From assembly GCA_958295605.1 (NCBI GenBank), contig OY282506.1, positions 34,056,251 through 34,120,250 of the forward strand: 64,000 bases of DNA. Reading direction: 5' to 3'. This DNA is from Ajuga chamaepitys (taxonomy: Eukaryota; Streptophyta; Magnoliopsida; Lamiales; Lamiaceae). The notes beneath the pieces were generated by a model that worked only from the letters and a program-made list of their open reading frames with translations, was not told the origin of the DNA and ran no database searches. The translations under genes and the position numbers were made by a program. Positions 22,793-34,560 of this stretch are shown here, piece after piece; position 1 is the stretch's first letter, and the number at the start of each line of letters is the position of its first letter.

Positions 22793-25700
22793 GATTAGAG
22801 AAGCCTAATTGGGTCAAATGGGAGACTTGTTGATCCAAGAAGTCAATTGGGGTCAAATACAAGCCTTAATGATTCGAGAAGTCGAATCGAGTCAAATAGT
22901 TGGTGGTTCTTGATCCGAGAATCAGAATCGGGTCACATTGTGCGTACTTGGTGACTTGATAAAACAAACGGATCAAGTTATGGATACTTGTTGATAAGAG
23001 AAGCCGAATTAGGTCAAATGGAAGACTTGTTGATCCGAGAAGTCAATTGGGGTCAAATACAAGCCTTAATGATTCGAGAAGTCGAATCGAGTCAAATAGT
23101 TGGTGGTTCTTGATTCGAGAAGCTGAATTGGGTCACATTGTGCGTACTTGGTGACTTGATAAAATAAACGGATCAAGTTATGGATACTTGTTGATTAGAG
23201 AAGCCGAATTAGGTCAAATGGAAGACTTGTTGATCCGAGAAGTCAATTGGGGTCAATTACAAGCCTTAATGATTCGAGAAGTCGAATCGAGTCAAATAGT
23301 TGGTGGTTCTTGGTCCGAGAAGCCGAATTGGGTCCCATTGTGCGTACTTGGTGACTTGATAAAACAAACAGATCAAGTTATGGATACTTGTTGATTAGAG
23401 AAGCCGAATTAGGTCAAATGGAAGACTTGTTGATCCGAGAAGTCAATTGGGGTCAAATACAAGCCTTAATGATTCGAGAAGTCGAATCGAGTCAAATAGT
23501 TGGTGGTTCTTGATCCGAGAAGCCGAATTGGGTCACATTGTGCGTACTTGGTGACTTGATGAAACAAACGGATCATGTTATGGATACTTGTTGATTAGAG
23601 AAGCCTAATTGGGTCAAATGGGAGACTTGTTGATCCAAGAAGTCAATTGGGGTCAAATACAAGCCTTAATGATTCGAGAAGTCGAATCGAGTCAAATAGT
23701 TGGTGGTTCTTGATCCGAGAATCAGAATCGGGTCACATTGTGCGTACTTGGTGACTTGATAAAACAAACGGATCAAGTTATGGATACTTGTTGATAAGAG
23801 AAGCCGAATTAGGTCAAATGGAAGACTTGTTGATCCGAGAAGTCAATTGGGGTCAAATACAAGCCTTAATGATTCGAGAAGTCGAATCGAGTCAAATAGT
23901 TGGTGGTTCTTGATTCGAGAAGCTTAATTGGGTCACATTGTGCGTACTTGGTGACTTGATAAAATAAACGGATCAAGTTATGGATACTTGTTGATTAGAG
24001 AAGCCGAATTAGGTCAAATGGAAGACTTGTTGATCCGAGAAGTCAATTGGGGTCAAATACAAGCCTTAATGATTCGAGAAGTCGAATCGAGTCAAATAGT
24101 TGGTGGTTCTTGATCCGAGAAGCCGAATTGAGTCACATTGTGCGTACTTGGTGACTTGATAAAACAAACGGATCAAGTTGTGCATACTTGTTGATTAGAG
24201 AAGTCGAATTAGGTCAAATGGAAGACTTGTTGATCCGAGAAGTCAATTGGGGTCAAATACAAGCCTTAATGATTCGAGAAGTCGAATCGAGTCAAATAGT
24301 TGGTGGTTCTTGATCCGAGAAGCCGAATTGGGTCACATTGTGCGTACTTGGTGACTTGATGAAACAAACGGATCATGTTATGGATACTTGTTGATTAGAG
24401 AAGCCTAATTGGGTCAAATGGGAGACTTGTTGATCCAAGAAGTCAATTGGGGTCAAATACAAGCCTTAATGATTCGAGAAGTCGAATCGAGTCAAATAGT
24501 TGGTGGTTCTTGATTCGAGAAGCTGAATTGGGTCACATTGTGCGTACTTGGTGACTTGATAAAATAAACGGATCAAGTTATGGATACTTGTTGATTAGAG
24601 AAGCCGAATTAGGTCAAATGGAAGACTTGTTGATCCGAGAAGTCAATTGGGGTCAAATACAAGCCTTAATGATTCGAGAAGTCGAATCGAGTAAAATAGT
24701 TGGTGGTTCTTGATCCGAGAAGCCGAATTGAGTCACATTGTGCGTACTTGGTGACTTGATAAAACAAACGGATCAAGTTGTGCATACTTGTTGATTAGAG
24801 AAGTCGAATTAGGTCAAATGGAAGACTTGTTGATCCGAGAAGTCAATTGGGGTCAAATACAAGCCTTAATGATTCGAGAAGTCGAATCGAGTCAAATAGT
24901 TGGTGGTTCTTGATCCGAGAAGCCGAATTGGGTCACATTGTGCGTACTTGGTGACTTGATGAAACAAACGGATCATGTTATGGATACTTGTTGATTAGAG
25001 AAGCCTAATTGGGTTAAATGGGAGACTTGTTGATCCAAGAAGTCAATTGGGGTCAAATACAAGCCTTAATGATTCGAGAAGTCGAATCGAGTCAAATAGT
25101 TGGTGGTTCTTGATCCGAGAAGCCGAATTGGGTCACATTGTGCGTACTTGGTGACTTGATGAAACAAACGGATCATGTTATGGATACTTGTTGATTAGAG
25201 AAGCCTAATTAGGTCAAATGGGAGACTTGTTGATCCAAGAAGTCAATTGGGGTCAAATACAAGCCTTAATGATTCGAGAAGTCGAATCGAGTCAAATAGT
25301 TGGTGGTTCTTGATCCGAGAATCAGAATTGGGTCACATTGTGCGTACTTCGTGACTTGATAAAACAAACGGATCAAGTTATGGATACTTGATGATAAGAG
25401 AAGTCGAATTAGGTCAAATGGAAGACTTGTTGATCCGAGAAGTCAATTGGGGTCAAATACAAGCCTTAATGATTCGAGAAGTCGAATCGAGTCAAATAGT
25501 TGGTGGTTCTTGATCCGAGAAGCCGAATTGAGTCACATTGTGCGTACTTGGTGACTTGATAAAACAAACGGATCAAGTTGTGCATACTTGTTGATTAGAG
25601 AAGTCGAATTAGGTCAAATGGAAGACTTGTTGATCCGAGAAGTCAATTGGAGTCAAATACAAGCCTTAATGATTCGAGAAGTTGAATCGAGTCCAATAGT

Positions 25701-25992
25701 TGGTGGTTGTTGATTTGAGAAGCCGAATTGGGTCCCATTGTGCATACTTGGTGACTTGATAAAACAAACGGATCAAGTTATGGATACTTGTTGATTAGAG
25801 AAGCCGAATTGGGTCAAATGGAGGACTTGTTGATCCAAGAAGTCAATTGGGGTCAAATACAAGCCTTAATGATTCGAGAAGTCGAATCGAGTCAAATAGT
25901 TGGTGGTTCTTGGTCCGAGAAGCCGAATTGGGTCACATTGTGCGTACTTGGTGACTTGTTAAAACAAACGGATCAAGTTATGGATACTTGTT

Positions 25993-26160
25993 GATTAGAC
26001 ATGCCGAATTGGGTCAAATGGAAGATACAAGCCTTAATGATTCGAGAAGTCGAATCGAGTCAAATAGTTGGTGGTTCTTGATCCGAGAATCAGAATTGGG
26101 TCACATTGTGCGTACTTCGTGACTTGATAAAACAAACGGATCAAGTTATGGATACTTGAA
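25993..26160 (+). repeat. Truncated 168-bp unit with internal 32-bp deletion
   Basis: The unit starts GATTAGACATGCC and reads GGTCAAATGGAAGA directly into TACAAGCC, with the join between 26025 and 26026. Unit positions 34-65 are missing: the last 6 bp of subrepeat 1 and the first 26 bp of subrepeat 2. The join is ambiguous by one A. A full-length relative is at 19193. It is the only length change above 1 bp in the window and was not seen in any other unit. Confidence 0.92.
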
Positions 26161-26760
26161 GATAAGAGAAGTCGAATTAGGTCAAATGGAAGACTTGTTG
26201 ATCCGAGAAGTCAATTGGGGTCAAATACAAGCCTTAATGATTCGAGAAGTCGAATCGAGTCAAATAGTTGGTGGTTCTTGATCCGAGAAGCCGAATTGGG
26301 TTAGATTGTGCGTACTTGGTGACTTGATAAAATAAACGGATCAAGTTATGGATACTTGTTGATTAGAGAAGCCGAATTAGGTCAAATGGAAGACTTGTTG
26401 ATCCGAGAAGTCAATTGGGGTCAAATACAAGCCTTAATGATTCGAGAAGTCGAATCAAGTCATATAGTTGATGGTTCTTGATCCGAGAAGCCGAATTGAG
26501 TCACATTGTGCGTACTTGGTGACTTGATAAAACAAACGGATCAAGTTATGGATACTTGTTGGTTAGACAAGCCGAATTGGGTCAAATGGAAGACTTGTTG
26601 ATCCAAGAAGTCAATTGGGGTCAATTACAAGCCTTAATGATTCGAGAAGTCGAATCGAGTCAAATAGTTGGTGGTTGTTGATTTGAGAAGCCGAATTGGG
26701 TCCCATTGTGCGTACTTGGGGACTTGATAAAACAAACGGATCAAGTTATGGAAAATTGTA

Positions 26761-28160
26761 GATTAGAGAAGCCGAATTGGGTCAAATGGAGGACTTGTTG
26801 ATCCAAGAAGTCAATTGGGGTCAAATACAAGCCTTAATGATTCGAGAAGTCGAATCGAGTCAAATAGTTGTTGGTTCTTGGTCCGAGAAGCCGAATTGGG
26901 TCACATTGTGCGTACTTGGTGACTTGTTAAAACAAACGGATCAAGTTATGGATACTTGTTGATTAGAGAAGCCGAATTAGGTCAAATGGAAGACTTGTTG
27001 ATCCGAGAAGTCAATTGGGGTCAAATACAAGCCTTAATGATTCGAGAAGTCGAATCGAGTCAAAAAGTTGGTGGTTCTTGATCCGAGAAGCCGAATTGGG
27101 TCACATTGTGCGTACTTGGTGACTTGATGAAACAAACGGATCAAGTTATGGATACTTGTTGATTAGAGATGCCGAATTGGGTCAAATGGAAGACTTGTTG
27201 ATCCAAGAAATCAATTGGGGTCAAATACAAGCCTTAATGATTCGAGAAGTCGAATCGAGTCAAATAGTTGGTGGTTCTTGATCCGAGAATCAGAATTGGG
27301 TCACATTGTGCGTACTTCGTGACTTGATAAAACAAACGGATCAAGTTATGGATACTTGATGATAAGAGAAGTCGAATTAGGTCAAATGGAAGACTTGTTG
27401 ATCCGAGAAGTCAATTGGGGTCAAATACAAGCCTTAATGATTCGAGAAGTCGAATCGAGTCAAATAGTTGGTGGTTCTTGATCCGAGAAGCCGAATTGAG
27501 TCACATTGTGCGTACTTGGTGACTTGATAAAACAAACGGATCAAGTTAATGATACTTGTTGGTTAGAGAAGCCGAATTGGGTCAAATGGAAGACTTGTTG
27601 ATCCAAGAAGTCAATTGGGGTCAATTACAAGCCTTAATGATTCGAGAAGTCGAATCGAGTCAAATAGTTGGTGGTTCTTGGTCCGAGAAGCCGAATTGGG
27701 TCCCATTGTGCGTACTTGGTGACTTGATAAAACAAACGGATCAAGTTATGGATACTTGTTGATAAGAGAAGCCGAATTAGGTCAAATGGAAGACTTGTTG
27801 ATCCGAGAAGTCAATTGGGGTCAAATACAAGCCTTAATGATTCGAGAAGTCGAATCGAGTCAAATAGTTGATGGTTCTTGATCCGAGAAGCCGAATTGAG
27901 TCACATTGTGCGTACTTGGTGACTTGATAAAACAAACGGATCAAGTTATGGATACTTGTTGGTTAGACAAGCCGAATTGGGTCAAATGGAAGACTTGTTG
28001 ATCCAAGAAGTCAATTGGGGTCAATTACAAGCCTTAATGATTCGAGAAGTCGAATCGAGTCAAATAGTTGGTGGTTGTTGATTTGAGAAGCCGAATTGGG
28101 TCCCATTGTGCGTACTTGGGGACTTGATAAAACAAACGGATCAAGTTATGGAAAATTGTA
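26761..28160. repeat. 7-unit HOR with GTAGATTAG start, 1400 bp
   Basis: Begins after the rare join GGAAAATTGTAGATTAG, which recurs exactly 1400 bp later at 28149-28165. Order: GGAGGACTTG/GTTGTTGGTTC unit, CAAAAAG, GAGATG, GATGATAAG, GGTTAG, GATAAG/TTGATGG, GGTTAGACAAG. The second copy follows the same order for five units, then enters the 8-unit HOR. Confidence 0.78.
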
Positions 28161-28560
28161 GATTAGAGAAGCCGAATTGGGTCAAATGGAGGACTTGTTG
28201 ATCCAAGAAGTCAATTGGGGTCAAATACAAGCCTTAATGATTCGAGAAGTCGAATCGAGTCAAATAGTTGTTGGTTCTTGGTCCGAGAAGCCGAATTGGG
28301 TCACATTGTGCGTACTTGGTGACTTGTTAAAACAAACGGATCAAGTTATGGATACTTGTTGATTAGAGAAGCCGAATTAGGTCAAATGGAAGACTTGTTG
28401 ATCCGAGAAGTCAATTGGGGTCAAATACAAGCCTTAATGATTCGAGAAGTCGAATCGAGTCAAAAAGTTGGTGGTTCTTGATCCGAGAAGCCGAATTGGG
28501 TCACATTGTGCGTACTTGGTGACTTGATGAAACAAACGGATCAAGTTATGGATACTTGTT

Positions 28561-31500
28561 GATTAGAGATGCCGAATTGGGTCAAATGGAAGACTTGTTG
28601 ATCCAAGAAATCAATTGGGGTCAAATACAAGCCTTAATGATTCGAGAAGTCGAATCGAGTCAAATAGTTGGTGGTTCTTGATCCGAGAATCAGAATTGGG
28701 TCACATTGTGCGTACTTCGTGACTTGATAAAACAAACGGATCAAGTTATGGATACTTGATGATAAGAGAAGTCGAATTAGGTCAAATGGAAGACTTGTTG
28801 ATCCGAGAAGTCAATTGGGGTCAAATACAAGCCTTAATGATTCGAGAAGTCGAATCGAGTCAAATAGTTGGTGGTTCTTGATCCGAGAAGCCGAATTGAG
28901 TCACATTGTGCGTACTTGGTGACTTGATAAAACAAACGGATCAAGTTAATGATACTTGTTGGTTAGAGAAGCCGAATTGGGTCAAATGGAAGACTTGTTG
29001 ATCCAAGAAGTCAATTGGGGTCAATTACAAGCCTTAATGATTCGAGAAGTCGAATCGAGTCAAATAGTTGGTGGTTCTTGGTCCGAGAAGCCGAATTGGG
29101 TCCCATTGTGCGTACTTGGTGACTTGATAAAACAAACGGATCAAGTTATGGATACTTGTTGATAAGAGAAGCCGAATTAGGTCAAATGGAAGACTTGTTG
29201 ATCCGAGAAGTCAATTGGGGTCAAATACAAGCCTTAATGATTCGAGAAGTCGAATCGAGTCAAATAGTTGGTGGTTCTTGATCCGAGAAGCTGAATTGGG
29301 TCACATTGTGCGTACTTGGTGACTTGATAAAATAAACGGATCAAGTTATGGATACTTGTTGATTAGAGAAGCCGAATTAGGTCAAATGGAAGACTTGTTG
29401 ATCCGAGAAGTCAATTGGGGTCAAATACAAGCCTTAATGATTCGAGAAGTCGAATCGAGTCAAATAGTTGGTGGTTCTTGATCCGAGAAGCCGAATTGAG
29501 TCACATTGTGCGTACTTGGTGACTTGATAAAACAAACGGATCAAGTTGTGCATACTTGTTGATTAGAGAAGTCGAATTAGGTCAAATGGAAGACTTGTTG
29601 ATCCGAGAAGTCAATTGGAGTCAAATACAGGCCTTAATGATTCGAGAAGTTGAATCGAGTCCAATAGTTGGTGGTTGTTGATTTGAGAAGCCGAATTGGG
29701 TCCCATTGTGCATACTTGGTGACTTGATAAAACAAACGGATCAAGTTATGGATACTTGTTGATTAGAGAAGCCGAATTGGGTCAAATGGAGGACTTGTTG
29801 ATCCAAGAAGTCAATTGGGGTCAAATACAAGCCTTAATGATTCGAGAAGTCGAATCGAGTCAAATAGTTGGTGGTTCTTGGTCCGAGAAGCCGAATTGGG
29901 TCACATTGTGCGTACTTGGTGACTTGTTAAAACAAACGGATCAAGTTATGGATACCTGTTGATTAGAGAAGCCGAAATAGGTCAAATGGAAGACTTGTTG
30001 ATCCGAGAAGTCAATTGGGGTCAAATACAAGCCTTAATGATTCGAGAAGTCGAATCGAGTCAAATAGTTGGTGGTTCTTGATCCGAGAAGCCGAATTGGG
30101 TCACATTGTGCGTACTTGGTGACTTGATGAAACAAACGGATCAAGTTATGGATACTTGTTGATTAGAGATGCCGAATTGGGTCAAATGGAAGACTTGTTG
30201 ATCCAAGAAATCAATTGGGGTCAAATACAAGCCTTAATGATTCGAGAAGTCGAATCGAGTCAAATAGTTGGTGGTTCTTGATCCGAGAATCAGAATTGGG
30301 TCACATTGTGCGTACTTCGTGACTTGATAAAACAAACGGATCAAGTTATGGATACTTGATGATAAGAGAAGTCGAATTAGGTCAAATGGAAGACTTGTTG
30401 ATCCGAGAAGTCAATTGGGGTCAAATACAAGCCTTAATGATTCGAGAAGTCGAATCGAGTCAAATAGTTGGTGGTTCTTGATCCGAGAAGCCGAATTGAG
30501 TCACATTGTGCGTAATTGGTGACTTGATAAAACAAACGGATCAAGTTAATGATACTTGTTGGTTAGAGAAGCCGAATTGGGTCAAATGGAAGACTTGTTG
30601 ATCCAAGAAGTCAATTGGGGTCAATTACAAGCCTTAATGATTCGAGAAGTCGAATCGAGTCAAATAGTTGGTGGTTCTTGGTCCGAGAAGCCGAATTGGG
30701 TCCCATTGTGCGTACTTGGTGACTTGATAAAACAAACGGATCAAGTTATGGATACTTGTTGATAAGAGAAGCCGAATTAGGTCAAATGGAAGACTTGTTG
30801 ATCCGAGAAGTCAATTGGGGTCAAATACAAGCCTTAATGATTCGAGAAGTCGAATCGAGTCAAATAGTTGGTGGTTCTTGATCCGAGAAGCTGAATTGGG
30901 TCACATTGTGCGTACTTGGTGACTTGATAAAATAAACGGATCAAGTTATGGATACTTGTTGATTAGAGAAGCCGAATTAGGTCAAATGGAAGACTTGTTG
31001 ATCCGAGAAGTCAATTGGGGTCAAATACAAGCCTTAATGATTCGAGAAGTCGAATCGAGTCAAATAGTTGGTGGTTCTTGATCCGAGAAGCCGAATTGAG
31101 TCACATTGTGCGTACTTGGTGACTTGATAAAACAAACGGATCAAGTTGTGCATACTTGTTGATTAGAGAAGTCGAATTAGGTCAAATGGAAGACTTGTTG
31201 ATCCGAGAAGTCAATTGGAGTCAAATACAGGCCTTAATGATTCGAGAAGTTGAATCGAGTCCAATAGTTGGTGGTTGTTGATTTGAGAAGCCGAATTGGG
31301 TCCCATTGTGCATACTTGGTGACTTGATAAAACAAACGGATCAAGTTATGGATACTTGTTGATTAGAGAAGCCGAATTGGGTCAAATGGAGGACTTGTTG
31401 ATCCAAGAAGTCAATTGGGGTCAAATACAAGCCTTAATGATTCGAGAAGTCGAATCGAGTCAAATAGTTGGTGGTTCTTGGTCCGAGAAGCCGAATTGGG

Positions 31501-31760
31501 TCACATTGTGCGTACTTGGTGACTTGTTAAAACAAACGGATCAAGTTATGGATACTTGTTGATTAGAGAAGCCGAAATAGGTCAAATGGAAGACTTGTTG
31601 ATCCGAGAAGTCAATTGGGGTCAAATACAAGCCTTAATGATTCGAGAAGTCGAATCGAGTCAAATAGTTGGTGGTTCTTGATCCGAGAAGCCGAATTGGG
31701 TCACATTGTGCGTACTTGGTGACTTGATGAAACAAACGGATCAAGTTATGGATACTTGAT
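28561..31760. repeat. Two 8-unit HORs, 2 x 1600 bp
   Basis: Two consecutive 1600-bp copies (28561-30160, 30161-31760) of the order GAGATG, GATGATAAG, GGTTAG, GATAAG/CTGAATT, AATTGAG, GGAGTCAAATACAGG, GGAGGACTTG/GTTAAAAC, GCCGAAATAGG. The copies are distinguished by singletons such as GATACCTG at about 29952 (first copy) and GCGTAATTGG at about 30512 (second copy). The ATACAGGCC variant marks the sixth unit here and in all later copies to about 39.7 kb. Confidence 0.8.
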
Positions 31761-34560
31761 GATAAGAGAAGTCGAATTAGGTCAAATGGAAGACTTGTTG
31801 ATCCGAGAAGTCAATTGGGGTCAAATACAAGCCTTAATGATTCGAGAAGTCGAATCGAGTCAAATAGTTGGTGGTTCTTGATCCGAGAAGCCGAATTGAG
31901 TCACATTGTGCGTAATTGGTGACTTGATAAAACAAACGGATCAAGTTAATGATACTTGTTGGTTAGAGAAGCCGAATTGGGTCAAATGGAAGACTTGTTG
32001 ATCCAAGAAGTCAATTGGGGTCAATTACAAGCCTTAATGATTCGAGAAGTCGAATCGAGTCAAATAGTTGGTGGTTCTTGGTCCGAGAAGCCGAATTGGG
32101 TCCCATTGTGCGTACTTGGTGACTTGATAAAACAAACGGATCAAGTTATGGATACTTGTTGATAAGAGAAGCCGAATTAGGTCAAATGGAAGACTTGTTG
32201 ATCCGAGAAGTCAATTGGGGTCAAATACAAGCCTTAATGATTCGAGAAGTCGAATCGAGTCAAATAGTTGGTGGTTCTTGATCCGAGAAGCTGAATTGGG
32301 TCACATTGTGCGTACTTGGTGACTTGATAAAATAAACGGATCAAGTTATGGATACTTGTTGATTAGAGAAGCCGAATTAGGTCAAATGGAAGACTTGTTG
32401 ATCCGAGAAGTCAATTGGGGTCAAATACAAGCCTTAATGATTCGAGAAGTCGAATCGAGTCAAATAGTTGGTGGTTCTTGATCCGAGAAGCCGAATTGAG
32501 TCACATTGTGCGTACTTGGTGACTTGATAAAACAAACGGATCAAGTTGTGCATACTTGTTGATTAGAGAAGTCGAATTAGGTCAAATGGAAGACTTGTTG
32601 ATCCGAGAAGTCAATTGGAGTCAAATACAGGCCTTAATGATTCGAGAAGTTGAATCGAGTCCAATAGTTGGTGGTTGTTGATTTGAGAAGCCGAATTGGG
32701 TCCCATTGTGCATACTTGGTGACTTGATAAAACAAACGGATCAAGTTATGGATACTTGTTGATTAGAGAAGCCGAATTGGGTCAAATGGAGGACTTGTTG
32801 ATCCAAGAAGTCAATTGGGGTCAAATACAAGCCTTAATGATTCGAGAAGTCGAATCGAGTCAAATAGTTGGTGGTTCTTGGTCCGAGAAGCCGAATTGGG
32901 TCACATTGTGCGTACTTGGTGACTTGTTAAAACAAACGGATCAAGTTATGGATACTTGTTGATTAGAGAAGCCGAAATAGGTCAAATGGAAGACTTGTTG
33001 ATCCGAGAAGTCAATTGGGGTCAAATACAAGCCTTAATGATTCGAGAAGTCGAATCGAGTCAAATAGTTGGTGGTTCTTGATCCGAGAAGCCGAATTGGG
33101 TCACATTGTGCGTACTTGGTGACTTGATGAAACAAACGGATCAAGTTATGGATACTTGATGATAAGAGAAGTCGAATTAGGTCAAATGGAAGACTTGTTG
33201 ATCCGAGAAGTCAATTGGGGTCAAATACAAGCCTTAATGATTCGAGTAGTCGAATCGAGTCAAATAGTTGGTGGTTCTTGATCCGAGAAGCCGAATTGAG
33301 TCACATTGTGCGTAATTGGTGACTTGATAAAACAAACGGATCAAGTTAATGATACTTGTTGGTTAGAGAAGCCGAATTGGGTCAAATGGAAGACTTGTTG
33401 ATCCAAGAAGTCAATTGGGGTCAATTACAAGCCTTAATGATTCGAGAAGTCGAATCGAGTCAAATAGTTGGTGGTTCTTGGTCCGAGAAGCCGAATTGGG
33501 TCCCATTGTGCGTACTTGGTGACTTGATAAAACAAACGGATCAAGTTATGGATACTTGTTGATAAGAGAAGCCGAATTAGGTCAAATGGAAGACTTGTTG
33601 ATCCGAGAAGTCAATTGAGGTCAAATACAAGCCTTAATGATTCGAGAAGTCGAATCGAGTCAAATAGTTGGTGGTTCTTGATCCGAGAAGCTGAATTGGG
33701 TCACATTGTGCGTACTTGGTGACTTGATAAAATAAACGGATCAAGTTATGGATACTTGTTGATTAGAGAAGCCGAATTAGGTCAAATGGAAGACTTGTTG
33801 ATCCGAGAAGTCAATTGGGGTCAAATACAAGCCTTAATGATTCGAGAAGTCGAATCGAGTCAAATAGTTGGTGGTTCTTGATCCGAGAAGCCGAATTGAG
33901 TCACATTGTGCGTACTTGGTGACTTGATAAAACAAACGGATCAAGTTGTGCATACTTGTTGATTAGAGAAGTCGAATTAGGTCAACTGGAAGACTTGTTG
34001 ATCCGAGAAGTCAATTGGAGTCAAATACAGGCCTTAATGATTCGAGAAGTTGAATTGAGTCCAATAGTTGGTGGTTGTTGATTTGAGAAGCCGAATTGGG
34101 TCCCATTGTGCATACTTGGTGACTTGATAAAACAAACGGATCAAGTTATGGATACTTGTTGATTAGAGAAGCCGAATTGGGTCAAATGGAGGACTTGTTG
34201 ATCCAAGAAGTCAATTGGGGTCAAATACAAGCCTTAATGATTCGAGAAGTCGAATCGAGTCAAATAGTTGGTGGTTCTTGGTCCGAGAAGCCGAATTGGG
34301 TCACATTGTGCGTACTTGGTGACTTGTTAAAACAAACGGATCAAGTTATGGATACTTGTTGATTAGAGAAGCCGAAATAGGTCAAATGGAAGACTTGTTG
34401 ATCCGAGAAGTCAATTGGGGTCAAATACAAGCCTTAATGATTCGAGAAGTCGAATCGAGTCAAATAGTTGGTGGTTCTTGATCCGAGAAGCCGAATTGGG
34501 TCACATTGTGCGTACTTGGTGACTTGATGAAACAAACGGATCAAGTTATGGATACTTGTT
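31761..34560. repeat. Two 7-unit HORs, 2 x 1400 bp
   Basis: Two consecutive 1400-bp copies (31761-33160, 33161-34560) of the preceding order with the GAGATG unit lost: the GCCGAAATAGG unit ends in ATACTTGAT and runs straight into GATAAG. The GCGTAATTGG change of the second 8-unit copy is retained at about 31912 and 33312, which gives the direction 8-unit to 7-unit. Singletons in the last copy include CGAGTAGTCG (about 33246), CAATTGAGGTC (about 33615) and CAACTGG (about 33984). Confidence 0.8.

Larger units (their letters stand above)
16131..26025. repeat. GCCTAATT-marked domain
   Basis: Units starting GATTAGAGAAGCCTAATTGG with AAATGGGAG occur at 16393, 18193, 20193, 21993, 22793, 23593, 24393, 24993 and 25193 (the last with AATTAG). 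I saw them nowhere else in the window. The unit before each usually carries GATGAAAC and GATCATG. Spacing falls from 1800-2000 bp on the left to 800, 600 and 200 bp on the right, showing repeated internal shortening. The CAAACAGATC variant is also confined to this domain. Confidence 0.8.
26026..34560. repeat. Domain of 7- and 8-unit HORs
   Basis: After the deletion, unit starts fall at 161 (mod 200). The domain holds a 7-unit block (26761-28160), a partial repeat of it from 28161, two 8-unit blocks (28561-30160, 30161-31760) and two 7-unit blocks (31761-33160, 33161-34560). The marker AGTTAATGATAC occurs at about 27545, 28945, 30545, 31945 and 33345, before each GGTTAG unit. Confidence 0.8.
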
